A stretch of DNA of 6,346 bases from Planctomycetota bacterium (GTDB lineage: Bacteria > Planctomycetota > Phycisphaerae > UBA1845): NCBI GenBank assembly GCA_022567365.1, contig JADFHG010000234.1, positions 1-6,346 on the forward strand, read 5' to 3'. A program made the translations under genes and the position numbers. Positions within the stretch are counted from its first letter, which is position 1. Every line of letters begins with the position of its first letter. Below the pieces are notes generated by a model. It was not told where the DNA came from, searched no databases, and saw only the letters and a program-made list of their open reading frames with translations. Below are positions 1-6,039 of the stretch, piece after piece.

Positions 1-1840
1 AGGCGATGCACCGCTCTTTTCGACTGGCAATGCCGAACGTCCGCATGAACTTCGGCTTGGCCTTGTGAAAAACATTCATCAAACCGACGACCGGGCACCA
101 ATAGCGACACCACGTCTTTCCGCCAAAGAAGGGATAGAAGGCGATCGGCAGGATGGCGATCAGCGCCAGGTCGACGGTATACTCGTAGATGCGCGAAATG
201 GTGACGCCCTTTCCGAGGTCGTCGATGCCCAGCGCGACCAGCACCGCGGCAAGGAGCGCGAACCCGGTGACGTAGTAGATTTGCTTCTCGCGGGCGGAGT
301 TGGCCTTGCCCTTGGGGGAATACTGTCGCCAACGATCCCCTACGGTTTCGGCGAGCGCCCCGCAGCCGCAGATCCACGTACAATAGCTCTTACCGCGCAA
401 CCACACGGAAAGCGGCAGGGCGACCAGCGTGATGAACAATACCCACGCCACGTAGAACTCCTTGGTCTGCACCCAATCCGTCCAGTTGGCGGGCCTGAGT
501 GACAGCGGCCATACATAGACCAGCCCCCACACACCGCCGCTATGGATCACGAATAGGGGCAATACCGTGAAGAACACGACCTGAAAGAACATCATGGACA
601 GATAGCGCTTGATCTGGCTCTTGTCGTTGTAGACGTAGGCGTATTTGTGCATCGCTTTGACGCCGAACCCGACCACCAGCAGGCTGTAGAGAATCGGATA
701 GAAATCCCCCACGTAGAGTCCCAGCCAGCGAAACTCCCATCCCCAAAACTTCAGCGAAGTGTAAAAGGCCGCAACGATGAGCAGCAGCGGGATGAGGGTC
801 AATAGCCGCTTGAGGTCCCAGCGGTTTTCGTATTTCAGACCGAACGCCCTCAACGCCTCGATCGGCACCGCTTGCTCGAACCGGGTCATCGGGAGGATGG
901 CGTCGAAGCTCAGTCGTTTCTCGCCCTCGGGCGTGATCAATTCGACGTCGCCGCCATGAACGGCCGCCACCTTTGTCGATGGGAGAAAGGCGATGTGCCC
1001 GTTCATCTTGACGTCGACGCATCCGCAGTCGATCGTCGTCTCGCCGGCATGATCGTGGGATTCTTCGCAGGCTAGCGTGACATCGTTGTCGGCGGCAAGC
1101 CTGCAGGCGGTCTCGAAGGCGAGGGAGCAGGCATCCGATGCGAGGACGAGCAACCGCTTGCCCGAGAAAGGCGTTTCGGGTTCGTCGAGCAGATAGCGCA
1201 CATTCGGATTCTCTTCGCCGACGGGGTCCATTTTCCCGAGGAAGGTCAACTTGCCGATGGCCACCACGACGCGATGGGCCAGGTACGTTTTCTCGTTTGT
1301 TCGGACCTCAAAAAGGTCGCGCTTGGTGATCTTCGTAACCGTCTCGCCGAGCGCGACGTTTAGCGTTTGCCCCGCCAGGGTTTGCTCCCAATCGGCGAGG
1401 CACTCGGAAACGGTGCAGTCCTTGAAGCCGAGATCGCCGCGAGCCAAGGCCGGTCCCGTTTCGGCGAGGTAGAGCTTTCGAGTTTTGCCCAACGACGCCA
1501 CGCCGTTGAACAGGCGCTTCCGCTCCAATATCAAATAGGAAATGCCTTGCTTGGCGAGTTCGAGCGCGACCGTGACGCCCGCCGGCCCGCCGCCGATGAT
1601 GAGTACCTCGCAATCCGCCGATCCGGACGACGCACGGGGAAGAGCGCTCAGGTGGGTCGCCAACTCCGCGCCGCCATGAATGGCGGCCTTGATGTCCGGG
1701 GTTCCCGCGATATCGCCGACCACCCAAAGCCCGGGGATGTTGCTCTGTCCGTGGCGATCGAGCACCGGGTAGCGGTCGCCCATGTCGGTAACTGACCCTC
1801 TACCGACGAAAACCGATTTGAATGTTCGGGTCAGGTTCAT
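1..1840 (-). CDS. FAD-dependent oxidoreductase fused to NapH-like membrane polyferredoxin (C-terminus outside window)
   Basis: Open frame of 613 visible residues that continues past the left edge. Numbering is from the ATG at 1840; an alternative ATG at 1783 removes 19 residues, and an in-frame stop at 1852-1850 limits extension. Residues about 35-55 carry PGLWVVGDIAG, the FAD 'GD' motif normally found at the end of thioredoxin-reductase-like proteins. The dinucleotide-binding GGGPAG is at 83-88, followed by a typical second strand ending LILERK. The second nucleotide-binding site reads LASDACS (about 233-239) and lacks the usual glycines. There is no CxxC redox pair of the TrxR type. From about 347 there are about six hydrophobic segments. 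Two NapH/4Fe-4S_5-like clusters follow: SYCTWICGCGAL (Cys 487, 491, 493) and WCRYWCP (Cys 578, 582). KERC at 608-611 looks like the start of a further ferredoxin motif. Inferred role: electron transfer between a soluble flavin site and membrane Fe-S centres; donor and acceptor unknown. The domain calls are firm, the physiological role is not. Confidence 0.88.
   Translation of the reverse strand, partial: MNLTRTFKSVFVGRGSVTDMGDRYPVLDRHGQSNIPGLWVVGDIAGTPDIKAAIHGGAELATHLSALPRASSGSADCEVLIIGGGPAGVTVALELAKQGISYLILERKRLFNGVASLGKTRKLYLAETGPALARGDLGFKDCTVSECLADWEQTLAGQTLNVALGETVTKITKRDLFEVRTNEKTYLAHRVVVAIGKLTFLGKMDPVGEENPNVRYLLDEPETPFSGKRLLVLASDACSLAFETACRLAADNDVTLACEESHDHAGETTIDCGCVDVKMNGHIAFLPSTKVAAVHGGDVELITPEGEKRLSFDAILPMTRFEQAVPIEALRAFGLKYENRWDLKRLLTLIPLLLIVAAFYTSLKFWGWEFRWLGLYVGDFYPILYSLLVVGFGVKAMHKYAYVYNDKSQIKRYLSMMFFQVVFFTVLPLFVIHSGGVWGLVYVWPLSLRPANWTDWVQTKEFYVAWVLFITLVALPLSVWLRGKSYCTWICGCGALAETVGDRWRQYSPKGKANSAREKQIYYVTGFALLAAVLVALGIDDLGKGVTISRIYEYTVDLALIAILPIAFYPFFGGKTWCRYWCPVVGLMNVFHKAKPKFMRTFGIASRKERCIA
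1781..1783 (-). other. Alternative start codon of the redox fusion gene
   Basis: ATG at 1783-1781, in frame with the ATG at 1840. AGAGGG lies 12 nt upstream, a longer spacing than usual. The ATG at 1840 has no recognisable Shine-Dalgarno sequence. The sequence between the two starts (MNLTRTFKSVFVGRGSVTD) has no recognisable motif, so the choice stays open. Both starts keep all domains. Confidence 0.4.
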
Positions 1841-1937
1841 AGTCTTGCGCTACGCGACCCCCAATACCGGAATCTACGCAGGCGGGTGCCCCACCTTCAC
1901 CGAAGGGTACGTGTTTCGCGGTTTTTCCGCCAACGCA

Positions 1938-1984
1938 CGGTAGCGTTCGTCCCCGTGGCGGACGGGGGAAACGAAACGCTGCCG
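1938..1984. repeat. Long imperfect inverted repeat (stem-loop)
   Basis: The arms 1938-1954 and 1965-1984 form 17 pairs: 16 Watson-Crick and one T-G at 1941/1981. Three bulged A residues lie in the right arm (1970, 1971, 1976), and the loop 1955-1964 is 10 nt. There is no T-run on either side, so it is not a standard intrinsic terminator. It lies about 100-145 nt upstream of the redox gene start, so it could be part of a 5' leader or a REP-like DNA element. The wobble pair and bulges fold slightly better as plus-strand RNA, where no gene is seen. Confidence 0.55.
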
Positions 1985-2025
1985 AACTTCTACGGCCACT
2001 CGACCACACGAACTGGAGGGTTCAT

Positions 2026-2043
2026 GGCGGCGGTGGCGCCGCC
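2026..2043. repeat. Short GC-rich hairpin
   Basis: GGCGGCG (2026-2032) and CGCCGCC (2037-2043) are perfect 7-bp arms around a GTGG loop. No T-run follows. In DNA this GC-rich such hairpins can be accidental; no function is assigned. Confidence 0.4.
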
Positions 2044-2159
2044 GAGCTGTTCGACATGGGGCCGACAACCTTGGCGTCACGGATCAAGCGGATGGGCCTG
2101 GTTAGACCCAGTTAGTGCGTCGCGGCCAGGGCTCGATTGGGACACCAATATCGAGTGGT

Positions 2160-2184
2160 CAGTTTTCAGTTTTCAGTTATCAGT
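2160..2184. repeat. Tandem heptad repeat CAGTTTT
   Basis: Three and a half 7-bp units: CAGTTTT (2160-2166), CAGTTTT (2167-2173), CAGTTAT (2174-2180), CAGT (2181-2184). The tract is clearly richer in A and T than the surrounding sequence. It belongs to a larger element: AGTTATCAGT (2175-2184) is matched 9 of 10 by the inverted ACTGACAACT (2214-2223). A related ACTAAC follows at 2229-2234. It looks like a dispersed intergenic repeat rather than coding sequence. Confidence 0.6.
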
Positions 2185-2297
2185 CGGAGGTAGGAACACT
2201 CTCCCACTTCCTCACTGACAACTTCCTTACTAACGACGCGCGTTCGCCGGGGTTCTGCCGCGTTGTTCGCATGCTGCACGGGATTTCGCACGCACAG

Positions 2298-2311
2298 ATC
2301 GCGATCGCGAT
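2298..2311. repeat. 14-bp perfect palindrome
   Basis: ATCGCGATCGCGAT equals its own reverse complement and contains GCGATCGC. It lies about 40 nt downstream of the SDR stop codon. It could be a binding site for a dimeric protein or a chance palindrome in GC-rich DNA. Confidence 0.4.
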
Positions 2312-2350
2312 AATCCAATCGTGTGATTCGGTGCCCGCCGGTCGGCGTGA

Positions 2351-3235
2351 TCAATACTCCAATTGGCGAAACCGCATCCCGAGCCGGCGTTTGATCCGCT
2401 CGTTGGAGACGTGTTTACCGAGATTGACGGCTGGCGACCCGGCTTGCCGGTCGTCGCCGCGAACCCATGTTACCGGCGTGCAACCGGTCGTTTGAGCGAG
2501 CCGATCATAGAGCGTGCGGCGACGAATGGGACGGTCCTCGCAAACGTTGAACACGCCCCGGCAGCCGGTTTCGAGAACGCGCATCATCGCCGTCGCGATA
2601 TCATCCACATGCACGAAATTCAGGAGTGCGTCACCATCATGGCGCTGGGTACCGGCGCTACGTCTCATCCAGTTGGTTGGATCACGTCCGGGTCCGTAAA
2701 TCGCAGCCAAGCGCAGAATCGTGACGGCCATTCCATTGCGTTGCCCGCCGTCGAGCAAGATTCGTTCCGCTTCCACGAGCAAGCGGGCGTTTTCTCTTGC
2801 AGGTGCGATCGGTGATTCTTCAGTGACCAGACTGCCATCCGTCTTGCCATATACGCTCGTCGACGACGTGTAGACGATTCTGGAAACGCCGGCAGCGCTG
2901 GCCGCTTCCAGGACGTTTGCGGCGCCGTCGACGTAGACGCTGCGATAATCCCCGCGATTTCGCCCGGCGGCCACGCAGAGGTATACGATGTCCCGCCCTT
3001 GAAGGAACGCCCGCAATGCGTCACGATCCGACACCTGGAGAACGACGGGTGCCATGCCGTAGCCTTCAAGTTCGGGCCGTCTTTCCGGTGTCGTCGTCGT
3101 ACCCGCGACGTCATGCCCCACCGCCGCCGCCGCGCGGGCAAACGCCGACCCGACATACCCACATCCAACTATCGCGATGTTCTTCATCGGTCCGCCGGCG
3201 GACTCGTCCGTCGTCGTCTCCAATCCCGCAACCAT
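2351..3235 (-). CDS. Atypical SDR-family NAD(P)-binding protein, epimerase/dehydratase-like (YeeZ-type)
   Basis: Numbered from the Met at 3187, the protein is 278 residues. It opens with a Rossmann strand and GCGYVGS (8-14), a GxGxxG-type site. YTSSTSVYG (106-114) holds the usual catalytic Ser/Thr. At the place of the SDR catalytic YxxxK it has RENARLLVEAE (131-141), with neither Tyr nor Lys, as in the poorly characterised atypical SDRs. IYGPGRDP (163-170) and FVHVDDIA (191-198) are standard extended-SDR motifs. The C-terminus (RLGMRFRQLEY) stops earlier than I would expect for the family, perhaps by under 10 residues. Three starts exist: TTG at 3328, overlapping the comEC stop; ATG at 3235, with GGAAGG 8 nt upstream; and ATG at 3187, where the Rossmann fold begins. 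I chose 3235 on the ribosome-binding site; 3187 is the family-based alternative. It lies 89 nt downstream of comEC, probably co-transcribed. The substrate is unknown. Confidence 0.9.
   Translation of the reverse strand: MVAGLETTTDESAGGPMKNIAIVGCGYVGSAFARAAAAVGHDVAGTTTTPERRPELEGYGMAPVVLQVSDRDALRAFLQGRDIVYLCVAAGRNRGDYRSVYVDGAANVLEAASAAGVSRIVYTSSTSVYGKTDGSLVTEESPIAPARENARLLVEAERILLDGGQRNGMAVTILRLAAIYGPGRDPTNWMRRSAGTQRHDGDALLNFVHVDDIATAMMRVLETGCRGVFNVCEDRPIRRRTLYDRLAQTTGCTPVTWVRGDDRQAGSPAVNLGKHVSNERIKRRLGMRFRQLEY
2431..2450. repeat. Partial copy of the same repeat inside the SDR gene
   Basis: ACCCGGCTTGCCGG (2437-2450) is an exact 14-bp match, in inverted orientation, to the core of the repeat at 3703-3726. 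Extending to 2431 gives 18 of 20 matches. It encodes part of DDRQAGSPAV near the C-terminus of the SDR protein, just before the GKHVSN segment. It could be a decayed insertion or a chance match in GC-rich codons. Confidence 0.45.
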
Positions 3236-3243
3236 CCGAGCAG

Positions 3244-3249
3244 CCTTCC
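3244..3249 (-). promoter_or_regulatory. Ribosome-binding site supporting the SDR start at 3235
   Basis: The minus strand reads GGAAGG with 8 nt to the ATG at 3235. This is the only well-spaced Shine-Dalgarno match among the gene starts in this window. The site directly abuts the dispersed repeat at 3250-3272. Confidence 0.55.
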
Positions 3250-3272
3250 GAGCCCCGAGCGCAAGCGACGGG
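3250..3272 (-). repeat. Dispersed repeat, third copy (SDR-comEC gap)
   Basis: This 23-bp segment is the reverse complement of the repeat core CCCGTCGCTTGCGCTC with its short 3' flank. That core is found twice upstream of comEC (6152-6174 and 6199-6221). It matches each of those copies at 22 of 23 positions, differing at a different base from each. It lies between the comEC stop and the SDR start, as expected for an intergenic REP-like element. Confidence 0.75.
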
Positions 3273-3324
3273 TCTTCGCCTTCACCGGAGGCGGCCCGGT
3301 CGCACCTGAGCCTCGCCCTGCCGT

Positions 3325-6036
3325 TCAACGCGCCGAGCGCGTGCCACGCACGTGAACACCCTCCGAGTCGAACGTAACTTCTACCGCACCGACGTCGGCC
3401 GTACTCAGCAATGTGGTCTCTCCCACAAGCTCGAGCAGCCCGTTTCGCGTCTCGGAGCGCCGCCGGCTGCTCGACCGAATGAGCACCGATGCGCCAACCG
3501 CATCGATAAACGCCCTCGAACTGGGACGAACTCCGCCGTGATGGGGAAGCACAAGCACGTCGGCGCCAAGCCCGCCGCGTTCGATCAACGCCTGCTGGGC
3601 ACGCTCCTCGATGTCGCCCGTGAGTAGGATCGAGTGGCCCAGGTAGCTGATCCTGAGCACCGTCGAGCTGTCATTGGGGCTGAGTTCGCCGGCGACCGAC
3701 AGGCCGCCGGCAAGCCGGGTGGCCGGGCGCCGGGCGCCGTTCGGCCAAAGCCGTTCGTATCGGACGCCGCTACGTTCCCAAACGGAAGGGAACTTGTCCA
3801 TCGTCTCGATCGAGTGGCCGCGATCTCTTAGCAATTCCATGAGGTGCGCGCTCGGTGATCGAGGTCGAGTCAAGCCCTCGAACCACTCGTTGATCACGAC
3901 CGGCCCGGTGGAAAACGTATCGAGAACGGTCGGAATCCCGCTGAAATGATCGAGGTTTGGGTGGCTGACGAAGATCCGATCGATCCGTCGAACGCCGCGC
4001 TTACGGAGATATGGCACGATGACCGATGCCCCGATATCGTACGGGCGACTGCTGCCCGCATCGTAGAGTTCGGTGCTGCCATCCGGAAGCTCGATCACCG
4101 TTGTCGATCCGTTCCCCACGGCGAGGATGGTCACCGTCAGACGCTCGTGCGCGCCTTGGGGCCACAGCCAAATGGCAACCGTTGTCACAAAGACCGCGAG
4201 CGCCGCACGAATCGCGCCGCGCGGGAGGCGCGGCCGAGGAGCGCTGGGCGTCTCGGCCTCGCGCTCCGGTGACGTAGCCGAAACAGGCTCACCATGAAAA
4301 CGCCACGCGACGATCGCCAACAGCGCGTAATACGCAATCACAACGGGCATGGGCGGTGCCTCAAAGTCGATTGCGGCGCCCGGCATTGACGCGAGTCGAT
4401 CCACGAACGCGATCAGCCCGGACTCTACCGCCGTCAGGACGACCCCCATCCAGACGCCGAGCGGCGGCGCCAAGACGCTGAGTATCAACTTTGCGAATCC
4501 GAGCCCCATGACGAATGTGACCAGCGGCATTACGACAATCGTATTCGGTGCCCCCCATGGGTACATGCGCTGAAAGAACAATAGGATGAGAGGGAGCGTG
4601 GCGAGCCAAGCCGCGCCCGCAATGGGCAAACCGAATCGCACAAATCGCCACAAGTATCTTGGGACACCGAAAGAAACGCGCGCGACAACCGACGAGCCGT
4701 GCATTTGCGCGGCGTGCAATTGGGCCTGCCGCCGGTCCTCGGCGTCGAAAGGACGGTGAAGAACCACGCGCGCGAACCAGCGGTACACCGCCTCAATTAC
4801 CGCGGACACGGCCGGACCGAGGTATGCCACGCCCAACACCGCCACCACTGAAAGCTGGAATCCCGCGTCAAACACCACCGCGGGTTCGATTGTCGCCATC
4901 AGCACCACGGCCGCGGAAATCCAGTTCATGTATGCTCGATCGCGTCCGGCTAGCCGCGCCGCGCAGTAGAGCAAGGCCATGATCGACGCGCGGAGAATCG
5001 GGGGCCGCGGTTCCGCGAGCAGGGCGTATAGCACGATGACGACGATCATGATCCACGTGCGTGCGACGCGCTCGACCATCAGAGCCTGACACACAAGCCC
5101 CACGAGCATCATCACGATGACGACATGCACTCCGCTGACCGCCAGGAAGTGGGCGCAACCCGCGCGCACGAAGATGTCGTTCAAGCGTCGGTCCAGTTGC
5201 GATCGATGTCCGAGCAGCATCGCGTCGAGGAGGCTCGCCTCTTCGGTCGCGCCGGCGGAGAGGTCGTCGAGCAGCAGGCCGCGCACGGTCGCACGAAAAG
5301 ACGCGATGAGACCGGCGCCGATGCCATCGACCGTCGCCGCCTTTCCCGTCGCATCCACTGAATCGAGCCGGCGGATGTTCTCGCGATAGCCCAACCTGAG
5401 AACGCCAACGATCCCTTTCCGGCGATTGAACAAAGCCCAGTCGAACGCCCCGGGGTTCGCCGGCGGCGCGAGGGCCTGTAGCCATCCGAGAATCTCGACT
5501 CGTTCGCCGGTGGCGAGGTCCAACACCGGTTCGGAGACAACGACGCGAAGGCGCCCCGTCACATCGACTGTGCGGTTGTCTCCGACCAAGGTGTCCACGT
5601 CGAACAGAAAGACCGTTCGAGACCCGCCGTAGGTCCAATGCTTGAACGGATTCGTATCGAACTCGGCGTCGTGGATGCGGGGCTGACCGACGATTCGTCC
5701 GCGGACTCTGGCCAGTGATCGCTCGGGCGTCGCGTGGCGCTGAATGCTCGTGGGCGCAATCCGCCGGACGCGATTTTGGTGCATCACGCCGCCGACGCCT
5801 CCGGCCATGATGAACAGCAACACCGCGCCCGCCCGCCGGCGCGGCGTACGCAGCCCGCCGGTAATCGCCGCCGCGACGAAGACCACCCCATAGACCCAGA
5901 GCGCCGGCCGCACGAATTCGTCAACGGTGATTCCGGCGATCAACCCGACGGCCACGGGAAAGAGCGGCGCCGTGCGGTGAATCCACTCGAGGAGAGCGCC
6001 GGGCTCCCGCCGCACCGAGGCTTCATGGGTTGTCAT
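3325..6036 (-). CDS. comEC: ComEC/Rec2 family DNA internalization protein
   Basis: A 903-residue inner-membrane protein that forms the channel for single-stranded DNA in natural transformation. Three N-terminal hydrophobic segments (about 24-84) lead into an OB-like DUF4131 domain (about 105-215), including PPANPGAFDW (191-200). The competence domain follows, with its hallmark GCAHFLAVSGVHV (293-305), several membrane segments and FDAGFQLSV (389-397). The metallo-beta-lactamase domain spans about 633-895: ELYDAG (Asp659), SHPNLDH (691-697), LTGD (Asp808) and LPHHGG (830-835). Two oddities are visible. The C-terminal GHP histidine usual in this domain is replaced by RSSSRRRSETRNG (854-866). 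A repeat-derived PATRLAGG (771-778) is inserted between LWPNG and SPNDSS. The start is the ATG at 6036, with GAAGGG 12 nt upstream. The length is in the normal range for three-domain ComEC proteins. No other competence gene is in the window, so activity in transformation is inferred from the family. Confidence 0.95.
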   Translation of the reverse strand: MTTHEASVRREPGALLEWIHRTAPLFPVAVGLIAGITVDEFVRPALWVYGVVFVAAAITGGLRTPRRRAGAVLLFIMAGGVGGVMHQNRVRRIAPTSIQRHATPERSLARVRGRIVGQPRIHDAEFDTNPFKHWTYGGSRTVFLFDVDTLVGDNRTVDVTGRLRVVVSEPVLDLATGERVEILGWLQALAPPANPGAFDWALFNRRKGIVGVLRLGYRENIRRLDSVDATGKAATVDGIGAGLIASFRATVRGLLLDDLSAGATEEASLLDAMLLGHRSQLDRRLNDIFVRAGCAHFLAVSGVHVVIVMMLVGLVCQALMVERVARTWIMIVVIVLYALLAEPRPPILRASIMALLYCAARLAGRDRAYMNWISAAVVLMATIEPAVVFDAGFQLSVVAVLGVAYLGPAVSAVIEAVYRWFARVVLHRPFDAEDRRQAQLHAAQMHGSSVVARVSFGVPRYLWRFVRFGLPIAGAAWLATLPLILLFFQRMYPWGAPNTIVVMPLVTFVMGLGFAKLILSVLAPPLGVWMGVVLTAVESGLIAFVDRLASMPGAAIDFEAPPMPVVIAYYALLAIVAWRFHGEPVSATSPEREAETPSAPRPRLPRGAIRAALAVFVTTVAIWLWPQGAHERLTVTILAVGNGSTTVIELPDGSTELYDAGSSRPYDIGASVIVPYLRKRGVRRIDRIFVSHPNLDHFSGIPTVLDTFSTGPVVINEWFEGLTRPRSPSAHLMELLRDRGHSIETMDKFPSVWERSGVRYERLWPNGARRPATRLAGGLSVAGELSPNDSSTVLRISYLGHSILLTGDIEERAQQALIERGGLGADVLVLPHHGGVRPSSRAFIDAVGASVLIRSSSRRRSETRNGLLELVGETTLLSTADVGAVEVTFDSEGVHVRGTRSAR
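3703..3726 (-). repeat. REP-like repeat embedded in the comEC coding sequence
   Basis: These 24 bp are identical to 6121-6144 in the repeat cluster upstream of comEC, in the same orientation. In the comEC frame they encode PATRLAGG (residues 771-778). They are flanked on the right by a tandem GGGCGCC pair (3725-3731, 3732-3738). The reading frame stays open across it. Confidence 0.8.
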
Positions 6037-6039
6037 GGA

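Larger units (their letters stand above)
1841..2350. other. Intergenic region of about 510 nt without a convincing gene
   Basis: This lies between the stop of the SDR gene and the start of the redox fusion gene. Frames open on either strand are short, have no recognisable motif and run through repeat sequence. I see no tRNA or rRNA. It holds a strong imperfect hairpin (1938-1984), a small GC hairpin (2026-2043), an AT-rich heptad repeat element (about 2160-2234) and a 14-bp palindrome (2298-2311). The promoter of the redox gene should lie here, but no -10/-35 pair stands out. I see no hairpin followed by a T-run that would serve as an intrinsic terminator for the SDR gene. Confidence 0.6.

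Noticed and set aside
65..502. Plus-strand open frame of 145 codons
   Set aside because: It is antisense to the redox fusion gene, whose minus-strand frame has clear membrane segments and paired cysteine motifs. The plus-strand product shows no recognisable motif.
540..1022. Minus-strand open frame of 160 codons, and the one at 1308-1727
   Set aside because: Both are out-of-frame shadows of the redox fusion gene. The true frame is open from 1840 to the window edge.
1886..2218. Plus-strand open frame of 110 codons in the intergenic gap
   Set aside because: It runs through the hairpin and the heptad repeat and has no recognisable motif or ribosome-binding site.
2298..2311. HIP1-type GCGATCGC site as a cyanobacterial signature
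   Set aside because: Only one copy was noticed in the window, whereas such genomes carry it densely. It is kept only as a palindrome.
2166..2354. Minus-strand open frame of 62 codons overlapping the SDR stop by a TTG
   Set aside because: Its C-terminal third is a translation of the heptad repeat element and the rest has no motif. A TTG start without other support is weak.
3236..3328. TTG start at 3328 for the SDR gene, overlapping the comEC stop
   Set aside because: It would place the dispersed repeat inside the coding region and add 47 residues before the Rossmann fold. The ATG at 3235 has a well-spaced GGAAGG.
4868..5638. Minus-strand open frame of 256 codons
   Set aside because: An arginine-rich out-of-frame shadow inside comEC, whose own frame has all family motifs.
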